DNA from: Paragyromitra xinjiangensis
Lineage: Eukaryota > Ascomycota > Pezizomycetes > Pezizales > Discinaceae
DNA length: 64,000 bases
Direction of reading: 5' to 3'
Assembly: GCA_038503065.1 (NCBI GenBank)
Contig: JBCAMK010000006.1
Coordinates: forward strand, 1,426,001-1,490,000
The notes under the pieces were generated by a model. It did no database searches and had not been told where the DNA came from. It saw nothing but the letters and a program-made list of their open reading frames with translations. Below, piece by piece: positions 42,122-54,400 of the stretch; within the stretch, counting starts at the first letter, position 1, and the number at the start of each line of letters is the position of its first letter. Both the position numbers and the translations under genes were made by a program.

Positions 42122-43416
42122 TCAGTCTTCCTCCACGTCAATAGGACCCCCTCCTTCGCCCTGCCCGATAACCTGCTTCTTTAGAACTGTGATATTAACA
42201 CTGCCAACCATACTCTTGTGCACGAGGCCAGAATCAACGTTGCCCGCCTTCTCCATGATCCCATATGCATATAGCATAGGGCTTTGGCGATCGTGCTGCG
42301 CTTTTTCGATGATTATGTCAACCGTGTTGATGTTAATTAGGCGCTCTGTGTGTTGTACATTCTTTTGGCCTATCCTTCGCACTCGACTCCAAGCTTGATG
42401 TTCAGAGGAGTATGACTGCCCTTGCTCGATCATAATTGTATTCCAGCATTGGTAGTGGAGGTTGATGCCTTCGTTGCTGCACAAATAGGACAGAACAAGG
42501 ACACTGATATTGTCGGATGTATTGAATTCGTGCTTTATTCTCTCCCGACTACCGCCACTGAGGCCGCTATGGATGGCATAGCAGGTGATACCCATCAATC
42601 GAACATACTGAGTAAAGATTAGCCTCTTCTCTGACGCTGACTCTGACGCTGACGGAATGGAAAGGGTCTAACCTGTTGAACGAGCCACTGGGACAGTGGC
42701 CAGTGGGTCCACAGTATAACTTTCAACTTTCTTTGCTCGACCAGGGTTTGGAGCTGACTCCTGACATAGACCAACTTCGGACTGCAAAACTCCATGGCTT
42801 TCAACAAATCCTCGTCGCGTTCATGCCTTGCTCTGAGCTTTGGCGGGGTATCAAACCCTTCAATACTTTGGGTTATGTCCCCAAGTCGCTGTAGGAGTTC
42901 GTGGATCTTTGACCTCTCCACTTGACCAGTATCCTCAGTACCGAACAGTTCTTCAGAGAAACCACTGGCAAAAGAGGCATAGGCAAGCAGAGGAGAGAGC
43001 GAGACCAGACGAGTATATTGCCATTGGGGGCTAAATCTGTTGCCCGCAGGGATGGAGCTCTTTCCACGTAAAGTACCATAATTGTTGAGTAGATACTTGT
43101 ACAGCGCTGCGGACCCGTCGTTGGCAAATTTGAGTCTAGTGGTCTTGACATTCATTACGGGTATGTCAACGATTGGCTTCCCGGTCTTGAATGGGATCCT
43201 GCTGAACATCGACCGACGAAGCATTAGAGAACTCATGATGGACTTCAAATGGTTACCTCCCAACATGACGTTCGCTTTCATGGATTCCTCCTGATCTGGA
43301 GTGAGTGGGGTCCTCTTTCCCTCCCACTGGCTCTTGAATGCCACATAGTAGAGTTGGTGGATGTAGGTGTCCCAAGCTCGCATTATACAGTGCACATAAG
43401 AGTCATAGTCCGTATG
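42122..43416 (-). pseudogene. SNF2-family helicase gene, 3' half, inverted
   Basis: Read on the minus strand from the LTR edge: the frame DYDSYVHCIMRAWDTYIHQ leads into LMLRRS, then helicase lobe 2. Motif IV is LKVILWTHWPLSQWLVQQ. Intron 42608-42672 (donor GTTAGA, acceptor CTCAG, containing GTCAGA hexamers) is removed in phase 0 to give YVRLMGITCYAIHSG. Motif V is in VLSYLCSNEGINL and motif VI is HQAWSRVRRIGQK. The end is GGGPIDVEED near 42122. The 5' half (lobe 1) is on the plus strand at 1248-6895. If the CATGC/CATAC flanks are treated as one site, the two halves join in frame at EHTD. Confidence 0.8.
42630..42652. repeat. Hexamer run in a SNF2-gene intron (3' half)
   Basis: TCTGACGC/TCTGACTC units inside intron 42608-42672. 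On the sense strand of the gene the unit reads GTCAGA, opposite to the orientation in introns 1470-1599 and 6192-6283. Confidence 0.7.
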
Positions 43417-44149
43417 TGTAACGGGGGTGGTCCTCTAGACAACTACTAAGGCTAGGTAGGAAAACGGCCGTTGCTTATACTAAAGTCAGGCTGAGATCTT
43501 AAAGTATTTTCGTGCAGTATACTCAATAATCTTAAGGGCGGAACTCGGTAATTCTCGTCACTAGGTCTCTGGTTGAAGATGGAGAAGAGCAACTGGTGGC
43601 TTGGCTCGCCAGTACTTGTAGTACTGCATGCTCGCTGCCTCTACTCAGTTCTACTCAGCTGGGGGATCCGGTTAACCCTGAATCCTGTCAGTGATCATGG
43701 GCGGTTCCCTTCGGAAGTGTTCTTTCACATTCCGCTGGAGTTCTGCACCTCATGTGCAACCGCTCCTTATGCACTGCTCTACCAGTCAGGACTCTATGAT
43801 CCGCCAGCCTAGTCCTGCAGGACTACTTGCATGGCGCTGATCAGTCCATAGTTGCATCAGGTGTCCGCTAGAATAGTTCTCCCAGTTGCGCCGCCTATCA
43901 GCCATAGCTGGTGGGGCATGCACAGGTGGATTAGGAACTCAACCGCATTTCTATGTGCTTGATGTCATCGGAGATCTGCTACAGGCCCGTCAGCCTTAGC
44001 ACCTCCGGATGTTCCTAACCACCAGGTCAGCGGGGTACTGGTGTTCCCTAGCATGTGGTAGCTACTCCACTCATGCTGGTCCTTGTACCTCTCCGTCTGC
44101 CCGCGTCTATTCTACCTTTCGCATGTAACAGCCTTGTGGGTCCGTTACA
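43417..44149 (-). mobile_element. 3' LTR of Ty3/gypsy chromovirus, right copy
   Basis: 733 bp. On the minus strand it starts TGTAACGGACCC at 44149 and ends CCGTTACA at 43417. A purine-rich tract (GGAGAGGGAGGTAC) lies immediately upstream at about 44150-44165 and is a plausible polypurine primer. The outer flank is CATAC (minus strand, 43412-43416), then SNF2 lobe-2 coding sequence. Confidence 0.88.
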
Positions 44150-44324
44150 GTACCTCCCTCTCCTAGATCCTGTCTTCGGGATCTTTTACTGCTTGAGTTC
44201 TATAGTCTAGTCTATTCTTCTAAACTTCTAGGTTTACTACTCTAGTACTGCAAATAGGAAATTCTCGTGTACATAGCGGAAATGAATTTTGAAGAAAGGA
44301 AAACAAGAACTATAAGGAAATGGG
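44150..44324 (-). other. Gypsy 3' non-coding region with polypurine tract
   Basis: Sequence between the pol stop and the 3' LTR. Apart from the purine tract beside the LTR, nothing else is recognised. Confidence 0.5.
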
Positions 44325-45428
44325 CTACTCTGGCCCCGCAATCCTCCTGTCTCGGGGCTTCTTAGGGTACCTCTTGTGGAAATCTGAAAGGGCCTCTTCG
44401 GCACTATTCCTAAGATGTTCCCATGGTTCCCATGTAGCCTCTTCCTGATCATAACCTTCCCAAAGTACGAGATATTCCACTCTCTTCTTTTTGCGGTTCA
44501 CCCTGGAGTCCGCTATCTCCCTCATCACCCAGTTCTCTTCCTCATCTACCATCTCCATCTCCGGTGGGGGTTCTCTTCTCAGAGAGTCTGCTGGCGCTCT
44601 ATAAGGTTCCAAGAGGCTGATGTGGAATACCGGGTGTATCTTCATACCCGGAGGCAAGACAAGCTCAAAGGCTCGCTTCCCCACTGCCTTCTTGACCTTA
44701 AAGGGCCCAAACTTCTTCTGATCCAGCTTGTTCATCGGCCGCTTTGTCTGTACATTGCGCCGATCAAGCATAACCTCATCACCTGGCTTGAGTTCCGGTC
44801 CCTTCTGGTGATGCTTATCATACCAGCGGGCCATCCGGACCCTAGCCTTCCCCAGGTTCTCCTGCATGGCATGCCAAATGGCTTCCCATTGAGATACCTT
44901 AACTTGACTCGCCAGGTTATCCCAATCTGCTCTTGGCTTTGCATTTGGCCAATTGGTCCGAGGTTCAAACCCATAGTTTGCACAAAAGGGTGATACCTTG
45001 GTGGACTCGGAGATAGCAGAGTTATAGGCATACTCGGCGAGGGGGAGGAGATCTGACCAATCATCCTGTTGGAAGGAACAATAGCTCCGCATATACTACT
45101 CCAGAACCTGGTTAACCCTCTCGGTTTGACCATCGGTTTGTGGATGAAATGCGGTAGACAAGTTCAACTTCACATTGAGGAGATCCATCAGTGACTGCCA
45201 AAAGTGGGAGATGAATTTGCTATCCCTATCCGAGACTATGTCATCAGGGAGACCATGAAGCTTCCAGATTTCTTTCAGGGAGAGTTTTGCCATGTCCTCA
45301 GTCTTATTCTCGCTAGGTAGCGGAATGAAGTGAGCCATCTTCGAAAACCGGTCAACTATGACCCAGATTTTGGTATTCCCATCGGATTCAGGTAATCCCA
45401 CTATGAAGTCCATAGAGATTGAGGTCCA
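44325..45428 (-). pseudogene. pol: Gypsy integrase core and chromodomain, right copy
   Basis: Starts at TSISMDFIVGLP next to the LINE F tail. The integrase core has the first Asp in SMDFIVG, the second in VSDRDSKF and the Glu in TERVNQVLE. An in-frame TAG follows VLE at 45096-45098 (a CAG to TAG change is likely), after which the frame continues at YMRSYCSFQQDDW. The C-terminus has the GPFKV module, HPVFHISLLEPY, and a chromodomain (VEYLVLWEGY, then ATWEPWEHL), ending at 44325. The chromodomain marks a chromovirus and is known to guide integration to modified histones. The upstream pol of this same copy lies beyond the LINE array at 62598-64000. Confidence 0.88.
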
Positions 45429-45696
45429 ATTTCCAATTTCCAATTTCAATTTATTTTAGACAGTCGCTAACCTAACTAGCTACTGAATGGCACTCGTATA
45501 TGAAATACATGACCTCAACCTCCGCCAGCCTCAACTTCCCCTGATAAAACTTAAAAGGAAATACAAAACATATACTCAAACAACACTCCTCATAACAATA
45601 ACAATGAAAATAATAAATAAAACTTTAAGAAAATAATCCCCAACTGACCGGAAACAAAAGAAAAACTTCCCCCGCCCGGTTCACCAAGAAATTAAT

Positions 45697-48600
45697 TCAT
45701 TCGAGCAGATTGGTGTTAGACACCATGTTAAGATAGTTGTTTGATGAAATTATGGCTAACTCGTTCTCCTTAATGAAGTGCAGGAGATCGAGGTGGTTGG
45801 TGTTGAGAAGAATGGCTCGGTACCAATTGTTGCCCCAGTTCGGTCGTGAAGCGCCGTTTAGGGTGCAATTGAGAGCGAGGTGAGGTGAAGAATTAATCGT
45901 GCCACACGCACATGTGGATGGGGGGGTGAGGGGATTCGGATCCGCCTTGGTTTGCTGGGTGCGCAGTAGCGAGATTGCCTTTGCTTGAGTTCGTCGGAGG
46001 AATCGCAAGACGCTGGGGGGGTGTAGAGCGACTGGTGTTTCGGTTGTGGATTGCCATGCTTTGAGTAAGTGAAGTTTAGGTTGTAGGCGTAACCAGCCTA
46101 GAGTGGTGCAGGTGTGTTTGCATTGAGGGATCAGGAGGCCCTGTTTGGCCATGGAGTCTGCTATTTCGTTGCCTGGGATGTTGGTATGTGACGGTGTCCA
46201 ACGTCCCATGACGGTTGAATTCAGATTATGGAGGGTTTGAATATGAGATAAAGAATCTCTGAGAAACTGTCGATTGGAGGTGGGGTGACCTGCGAGGGAG
46301 CGGAGGGCGTTTTGATTGTCAACGCAAAGGTAGATCAATGAGTTGTCCGCTTGAAGATTGTGAATGAGATAATGCAGGGCTTCTTGGATTCCATGAATCT
46401 CTGCGTCTTCGTTTTCGCATTGGTATCCAAGGTTGCAATTACCCTGGAAGGAGGATGTGGTGATGCCATATTGGATGAATTGGATGTTCCATCCAGAAGC
46501 GGTGATTCCATCTTCTGATTTAGATCCATCGGAATAAAGTACCCAAGCTCTGGAGAGGCTGTGAAGCCAGTCCATGTGGGTTAGTGTTGCGGATTGTTTG
46601 GTGCCTTCGATGTGTATGTCAGAATCGTTAAGGAAAGGATGGAGGGGTAAGGATGTATCTTCAAGTGGTGGTCCAACTAATAATTTAGATAGTAGGGAGC
46701 CAACTCTCTGTAGGCCGGTGCCTTTGAAGTCCGTGGGATAGAGATGTGTGAGGAGGTTTTGGTGTAATGGATGTTTAGAATTTCTTAAAATGCGGATGCT
46801 GTAGCTTTGCGTTCGCATATCGAGGAGGAGGTTGAGGGGGGCTAGGCCAGCCTCAGGTAGGAGTTTATGAATAGGGGTGAATTTTGGGAGGCCGGAGATG
46901 AGGCGGGCGGCACGGTGATAGGCAGGTGTGATTCTGTCTAAAACGCTTTGAGTTCCCGTCCACCATATTTCAGAGCCATAAAGTGCGGCTGGGAGGATGA
47001 TGGTGAGAGTAAGTTGATGTATCAAGTTAGGTGTGGGTCCTTTGGCTTTGATGAGATTATTCACCAAGTATAAGGAAGTTCTGAGGCGGGAGGCAGCCTG
47101 TTGACTGTGAATGTGAAAATTCAGTCTCTGGTCCAGAAGGATGCCTAGGGTCTTGATGTATGGGGAGGGGGATATTTCTGTGTTGAAGATTTTTATTGGA
47201 TTTGAAGGGGGTTGGGGGGTGCTCGTGGCGATGAGGTGAATTAGCTCAGTCTTCGCTTGTGAAAAGGTAATATTCAGGAAGGAAGCACGGAGTGTTTTGG
47301 CGGTGTGTCTTTCGGCTAGGCGTTTGGTAGCGAAGGCAGGGGTTTTCGCTAATTGCAGGGCAGTGTCATCGTCAATGTAAATGGTGGACGATTCGGTTGA
47401 ATGAGGCTCCACAGGGGAATCAAGTGCAGCAGCATAAATAACAAAAGCTATGGAAGAAAGGGGGGAGCCTTGTGGAAGTCCGACTAGTAATGGTTGGGGG
47501 GTTTCCAGTTCATTATTGATTCGGAAGGCTAGTGTGCGGTTCGAGGTGAAGCTGTGCATCCATTTGACACACCATGCTGGGAAGGTGTAGTGTTCGAGGA
47601 TTTTAATGAGGTGAAGATGTGATACGCAATTAAAAGCGCCATCAATGTCAGTGGCTAGGATAGAGGGGCGGAGAGGAGCTCGTGAACCTTTCCTGTCATT
47701 ACCCAGGGTGGGGATGAGAACCTGTTTTTGAGCGATGGTGAGGATGGTGTGTAGGGAATCAGTGGCAGATATGCCTGTTCTGGCTCCTGTGTGGTGTGAT
47801 TGTATGGAGCCATTTAAAGTGGCGCATTTCTCGAGTCTCTTGGCGACTATCTTCTCTAAGAGTTTGCCAAAGCAGGAGAGGAGGGAAACTGGGCGGTAGC
47901 TTTTGGGGGAGGAGTAATCGGCCTTGTTTGATTTCGGGATGGGAACACAGTGGGTGATTTTCCATTGTTCAGGCATGATGCCCAGGTGTAGGAGATTGTT
48001 GAAGAGGGTGGTGAATAAAGAAGGTCGGGCTCGATGAGTTTCGCGTAGAGTTATGTAATTGATTCCGTCAGGGCCAACTGCTGTCCGCATGTTGGATTTT
48101 TGAAGTAGGAAATCAATTTCTTCCGCTGAAACTAGGTATGGGAAGGAGGTAGTGTTGGAGGTGGGTTTTTTTAGGAAGTCGGGTGGGAGGTTTGGTGGAA
48201 TTGCTTGCGGGGGAAAGAAGGTGTTGCGAAAAGCCATGGCAATGCCTTCGTTGCTTTCTTGTTGTGCAATGGAGGGTATGTTGGGCTTATTCCTGGCTGA
48301 TGCACTGTTGAGCAAGTTCTAGGCTGAGCTTGGGCTAATGTCTTTGAGGGAGCGGTGCCAGTGGTCCCATTTGGCGAGGGTGATTTCCGATTTATATGCC
48401 TTGTGGATTGAAATGGCAATGGCTCTGAGGTGGGAGGAAGAATTGGGTTTCCTGATTTCGGATTCGATCCAGGATAATTTTCTTTTTAGTTTGCTGAGAT
48501 TTGGAGTCCACCAGGTTTTGGCGTGGGTTCTGGGTTTGGAGAGAGGGACTGTTTCTTCTACGGCCCTGTTGATGAGGTTGATGATGTGGGATAGGGTAGA

Positions 48601-49422
48601 GGTGGCCGTTTCCTCGTTTTTAAACGTGAGGGGTATGGCTGCGTCTTTTATGACTTGGTGGAATGCCGGCCAGTTGGTTTTTGAATATAGGCGTCTGCTA
48701 ATGTATTCCGGCGGGTGTATGTAGAGCGTGGTGTGTAGGGTAATGTGGTCAGAGTTGTGAGGACAGTTGGGTGGGGCAGACCAAGGTCCGAGGATGTTGG
48801 ATAGACCTCGGGCTAGGGTGAGATCCACAATGGAGGGTTGGTTTCCGTTTCTGGGGAAGTGAGTCAGAGTCCTGGGTTTATTGAGGAGGCGGAAGTCCAT
48901 GTCTTCCAGCCATTCGGTGATGGTGTTGGTTATGGATATGCGCTTGGAAAAAAGGTATTGCCGGGTTTCTGCTAGGGGTCCATACCACCATGGGTGGTGT
49001 AGGTTGAAGTCGCCCGCTAATATCGTGTTATGATGGAATTGGTGTGTTAAGAGTGGTAGGTGATTGTCGCTTGTACGTGGTTGAATATACACGTTGCAGA
49101 CTTCAAGCGTTAAATATGGCAGTTTGATGAGAAGTGAAATGATGTTGGAATTTGGTGCTAATGTGGTTGTTATTTTTGTGTTTTTGAGGTTTTTCTTAAT
49201 ATATATAACTACTTTGCATGGCGTGGAAGGAAAGAAAGAATCAGAGCTTTGCGATTTTGGAGGAAGGTTGTCATGATCGAGCCAGGGTTCCTGGAGCATG
49301 AGTATTAGTGAAGATGGCGTTTGATTGTGATTCATGATTGCTGATAAAGTAGAGGCCTGTCCTTTGGCGCAGTTCAGCTGCTGCACCATGGCTATGCCTG
49401 GCGTGGATGGTTGTGGCTGCAT
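45697..49422 (-). pseudogene. Family-1 LINE ORF2, copy F, nonsense codon
   Basis: Starts with the TAATG overlap at 49422. The endonuclease (GDFNLHHPWW, NSDH) is intact up to SPSSA, where TGG of the conserved SSAWNLLN is TAG (48319-48321). RT (RTAVGPDG, GLPQGSPLSS, YIDDD), RNase H (LYSDGSK, VDNQNAL, SHTNIPGNEIAD) and the C-terminal knuckle then continue open to 45697. Confidence 0.9.
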
Positions 49423-50831
49423 TAAGCAGTGGTGGTGGTAATTTGGGAAGATTTGAGGCTCTCAGCGAGCTTGGTGTAGGCAACACAAACTTTGCGCTCG
49501 TAGGCTTTGTGGCCTTGGTTGCAATTGGCGCAGCGAATTGGGGGGTGAGTGCACTTGGAGCCAGCTGGGCATCCAGCGGTGGTACACGGGTGTTTAAAGG
49601 TTTTGTGTGCTTCAGTGCAGACAGCACATTTGATTTCATTCTTGCAGGTTTGTTGGTGGTGTCCATAAGCCTGGCACTTCCTGCATTGTGTGGTGGGGGA
49701 GACTGCGATGTACTCCTGTACTCTGCAAAAGGAATTGAAGAGAGGAATTTGAGAGAGTCCGAGGGTTTCCATGGTAAACTTTTGTGGAAGAGCGATAACG
49801 ATGGCGGAGTGAGTTTTGTTAGCTCTAGCCTCTGGGGTCGTGAGCCATCTGGGGGTTTGTGTGAGGGTGAAGGTGGGGACGGAGATGGACATTTGTTCCG
49901 CGACTTCGGTCATTGTTGCCTTGGTGGGGATGCCATGGATGATGAATTTGGACCATTTGGAATTTGGTCTGGCTTCGCCGAGTGGAATTTTGAGTAAAGT
50001 GCATGCTGTCTCAATTTCCTTTTGGTAGGCCTGGCAGATTTGTTCGGCGGATTCGTTGGGTCGAGTGGTGAGGACGAAGTTGTGTCTTGCGGTTTTAGTG
50101 CACATCAAAATGGAGGTGTTGTGTGGGGCAAGTTCCTTGTTGATTGCTGCGAGGAGGGAGGAATTGTCAATGGAAGGTGGTACGTCTGCGGAGGTTTCCA
50201 AAATGATTTGTCTGTTAATGGTCGTGAATTGTGGTTGGAACAACTTGGAAGGAAGGGACTTCTTCTTCTTGTTGCCCTTGTTGACCTTGGTGAATGGGGC
50301 GGCGGGAGCATTTGCAGCTTGTGCATAGGTCATCGGTTTCCCGTCGTTGAGTTGGGGGACCTGGGGTTTTTGGGCTGGTTGTTGGGGCTTTTGCTGGTTG
50401 CCGGCTGGTGTGGAGGTGCGGATGGGCTGGTTGGTGTTCTTTTCAATATTACGAAGAGCTCCAGCCATGTTATTGAGGGTGGTGGAGAGTTTTCCAACCA
50501 TTTCCTGAAGGATCTTAGTTTGATCCGTGAGCCTGAGGATGTCATTTTCCTGCATGGCTACTTTGGCGAGGAGGAGGGTGTTGTTTTCCTCGGTTTGGGT
50601 GTTGAGGCGGGCAAAGCTGGATTTGAGTAGCCATGCCGTGAATTGTTCGGTGTTGCCCTCATTTGGGATCTCGGGCATGTAATCTTCCGTGGCTGAAAAG
50701 TCACGAAGCCAGTTAGGAGTGGAATCATCGGGAAGCTCGTGCATGAGAGCTTCGTTGTGGTATTGGGAATCGGTGGTAAGGCCCTGGGGACCGGTGTTAA
50801 AGAGAGATTGCGCAGTGGAGGATTCAGCCAT
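49422..50831 (-). CDS. Family-1 LINE ORF1 protein, copy F
   Basis: 469 codons from MAESSTAQS. Same domains as copy A, with knuckles CRKCQAYGHHQQTC, CAVCTEAHKTFKHPC and CANCNQGHKAYERKVC. It carries the NQPIRTSTPA variant shared with the truncated copy C of the left array. Confidence 0.88.
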   Translation of the reverse strand: MAESSTAQSLFNTGPQGLTTDSQYHNEALMHELPDDSTPNWLRDFSATEDYMPEIPNEGNTEQFTAWLLKSSFARLNTQTEENNTLLLAKVAMQENDILRLTDQTKILQEMVGKLSTTLNNMAGALRNIEKNTNQPIRTSTPAGNQQKPQQPAQKPQVPQLNDGKPMTYAQAANAPAAPFTKVNKGNKKKKSLPSKLFQPQFTTINRQIILETSADVPPSIDNSSLLAAINKELAPHNTSILMCTKTARHNFVLTTRPNESAEQICQAYQKEIETACTLLKIPLGEARPNSKWSKFIIHGIPTKATMTEVAEQMSISVPTFTLTQTPRWLTTPEARANKTHSAIVIALPQKFTMETLGLSQIPLFNSFCRVQEYIAVSPTTQCRKCQAYGHHQQTCKNEIKCAVCTEAHKTFKHPCTTAGCPAGSKCTHPPIRCANCNQGHKAYERKVCVAYTKLAESLKSSQITTTTA

Positions 50832-51421
50832 CTTAGTGGGGGATCCTGAGCGGGCGGGAGCTGGTGAAGGGTTGGAGAGAGTACGTTTCTTGCCGATGAG
50901 GGGGAGGGTGAAGTTGGTGCCAAAGGTCACCAGCTTCACAGGGGATGGGGAAGGTGTGCGGGATCTCCTGGGAGGAGTTGAGGGCGAATCCAGGATGAAA
51001 TGGGGCGGTGCGCCCGATGAAAGTGTTTGGGTGCGGGGAAGTGGTGATAAATGAAGCCGAAGAGTTAAAGACTTTTTGCAGTGTGTAACGCGGTTGCAAC
51101 GTAGAACTGTGGTTTTGCAGGGATCTTTTTACTCGTGCAGGATGGTGTCCAATTTCCAATTTTTTCCAATTTCAATTTATTTTAGACAGTCGCTAACCTA
51201 ACTAGCTACTGAATGGCACGCGTATATGAAATACATGACCTCAACCACCGCCAACCTCAACTACCCCTAATAAAAACTTAAAGAAATACAAAACTTACTC
51301 CCAAAAACTCACTCCCAAAACAAAACAAACAAATAACAAAATTATAATAAAAATTTAAAGAAATAATCCCCAACTGATCGGAAACAAAGGAAAAACTTCC
51401 CCCGCCCGATTCACCAAGAAA

Positions 51422-54400
51422 TCAATTCAACTCTAGCAGATTGGTGTTAGACACCGTGTTAAGATATTCGTTCGATGAAATTGTGGCTAACTCGTTCTCT
51501 TTAATAAAGTGTAAGAGGTCGAGGTGATTGTTATTGAGGAGGATGGCCCGATACTAATTGTTGCCCCAGGACGGCCGCGAAGTGGCGTTAAGGGTGCAGT
51601 TGAGAGCAAGGTGAGGCGAAGAATTAATCATGCCACATGCACATGTGGATGGGGGGGTGAGGGGATTTGGGTCCACCTTGGTTTGTTGAGTGCGAAGTAG
51701 CGAAATTACTTTCGCTTGCGTTCGTCGAAGGAAGCGCAATATGGTGGGAGGGTGTAAAGCGACTGGCATTTCGGTTGTGGATTGCCATGCTCTGAGTAGA
51801 CTGAGTTTAGGTTGTAGGCGGAGCCAGCCTAAAGTGGTACAGGTATGTTTGCATTGAGAGGCAAGGAGGCCCTGTTTGGCCATGGAATCTGCTATCTCGT
51901 TGCCTGGGATGTTAGTCTGTGATGGTGTCCAACGTCCCATGACAATTGAATTCAGGTTGTGGAGGGTATAAATGTGAGATAAAGAATCTTTAAGAAACTG
52001 TCGGTTTGATGTGGAATGGCCTGCGAGGGAACGGAGGGCATTTTGGTTGTCGACGCAGAGGTGAACCGGTGTGTTATCTGCTTGAAGGTTGTGGATGAGG
52101 TAGTGCAGGGCTTCCTGGATTCCATGAATCTCTGCATCTTCGTTTTCGCATTGGTGTCCCAAGTTGCAATTGCCCTGGAAGGAGGCTATGGTGTTGCCAT
52201 ATGAAATGAGTTGAATGTTCCATCCAGATGCGGTGATTCCGTCTTCTGATTTGGATCCATCAGAATAGAGTACCCAGGCTTTGGAAAGACTGTGAAGCCA
52301 GTCCATGTGGGTGAGTGTGGCAGATTGTTTAGTGCCCTCTATGTGGATGTCGGAATCGCTGAGGAAGGGGTGGGAAGGTAGGGATGGATCTTCGAGTGGG
52401 GGGCCGGATAATAACTTAGATAGAAGGGATCCCACCCTCTGTATTCCAGTGCCTTTGAAGTCAGTAGGATGAAGGTGGGCGAGGAGGTTTCGGTGTAATG
52501 GATGATTGGGATTCCTTAGAATGCGGATGCCATAACTTTGTGTCCGCATGTCGAGTAGAAGATTGAGGGGGCTAGGCCCGCCTCTGGTAGGAGTTTATGA
52601 ATGGGAGTGAATTTTGGAAGACCAGAAATGAGACGGGCGGCACGGTGATAGGCGGGTGCAATCCTGTCTAGTATGCTTTGGGTGCCTGTCCACCACACTT
52701 CAGAGCCATAGAGTGCGGCCGGGAGGATAATTGTGAGGGTGAGTTGATGTATTAGGTTGGGTGTGGGTCCTTTATTCTTGATGAGGTTATTCACCAGGTA
52801 TAGAGAGGTCCTGAGGCGGGAGGCCGCTTGTTGGCTGTGGGTGTGGAAGTTTAGTCTCTGGTCTAGGAGGATGCCCAGAGTCTTGATGTGTGGGGAGGGG
52901 GATATTTCTGTATTGAAAATTTTTATCGGTTGTGAAGGGGGCTGAGGAGTACTTGTGGCGATGAGGTGGATTAGCTCCGTTTTCGCTTGTGAAAAGGTGA
53001 TATTTAAAAAGGAAGCGTGGAGCGTTTTGGCAGAGTGTCTTTCGGCTAATCGTTTAGTGGCGAAAGCTGGAGTTTTCGCTAGTTGTAAGGCAGTATCATC
53101 ATCGATATAGATGGTGGAAGATTCGGTTGGATGAGGGTCGTTGGGGGGATCGAGTGCAGCAGCATAGATAACAAATGCTATGGAAGAGAGAGGGGAGCCT
53201 TGTGGGAGTCCAACTAATAATGGTTGGGGGGTTTCCAATTCATTGTTAATTCGGAAGGCTAGCCTGTGATTTGATGTGAAGCTGTGCATCCATTTGACAC
53301 ACCATGCTGGAAATTTATAGTGCTCGAGGATGTTGATGAGATGGGGGTGTGAAACGCAGTTGAAAGCGCCATCGATGTCAGTAGCTAGGATGGAGGGGCG
53401 GAGGGGGGCCCTTGAGGCTTTCCTGTCGTTGCCCAAAGTGGGAATGAGAACTTGCTTCTGAGCAGTGGTAAGAATTATGTGTAAAGAATCAGTGGCAGAT
53501 ATGCCTGTTCTGGCTCCTGTGTGGTGTGGTTGTATGGAGCCATTTAAAGTGGCGCATTTTTCGAGTCTTCTGGCAACTATTTTCTCTAAAAGTTTGCCAA
53601 AGCAAGAGAGGAGGGAAACTGGGCGATAACTCTTGGGGGAAGAGTAATCGGCTTTGTTTGATTTTGGAATGGGTACACAATGGGTGATTTTCCATTGTTC
53701 AGGCATGATTCCAAGCTGAAGTAAATTATTAAAAAGTATGGTGAATAAGGAAGGTCGGGCTCGATGAGTTTCGCGCAAGGTGATGTAATTGATGCCGTCA
53801 GGGCCAACTGCTGTACGCATGTTGGATTTATGAAGCAGCAGGTCAATTTCTTCCGCTGAAACTAGATAGGGAAAGAAAGTAGTATCGGAAGTAGGAATTT
53901 TTAGGAAGTTGGGTGGGAAATTAGGTGGAGTTATTTGTGAAGGGAAGAAAGTATTGCGGAAGGCCATGGCAATGCCTTCGTTGCTCTCTTGTTGAGCAAT
54001 GGATGGTATGTTGGGTTTGTTTCTTGCTGACGCGCTGTTGAGTAGGTTCCAGGCTGAACTTGGATTGATATCCTTGAGGGAGCGGTGCCAGTGAACCCAT
54101 TTGGCGAGGGTGATTTCGGATTTGTATGCTTTGCGAATAGAAATGGCAATGGTTCTGAGATGAGGGGAGGAATTAGGTTTCCTGGTTTCCGATTCGATCC
54201 ATGATAACTTCCTTTTCAGCTTGCTGAGGTTTGGAGTCCACCAGGTTTTGGAGTAAGTTCTGGGTTTGGAAAGGGGGACTGTTTCTTCTACGGCCCTGTT
54301 GATGAGATTGGTGATGTGGGAGAGGGTAGAGGTGGCCGTTTCCTCATTCTTGAATACCAGGGGTATTGCTGCGTCCTTTATGACTTGGTGAAATGCTGGC

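Larger units (their letters stand above)
45429..51146 (-). mobile_element. Family-1 LINE copy F
   Basis: 5718 bp. Its 5' end at 51146 follows TGGAC (minus strand, 51147-51151); its 3' heptamer tail ends before TGGAC (45424-45428) and then gypsy integrase sequence. It is the 3'-most copy of the right array. ORF1 is open and ORF2 has a nonsense codon. Confidence 0.9.

Noticed and set aside
42619..43395. Arg/Gln-rich C-terminal tail (RQRQSQRQRRG) on the SNF2 lobe-2 ORF
   Set aside because: It is translation into the hexamer-containing intron. Splicing at CAACAG/GTTAGA continues the helicase domain.
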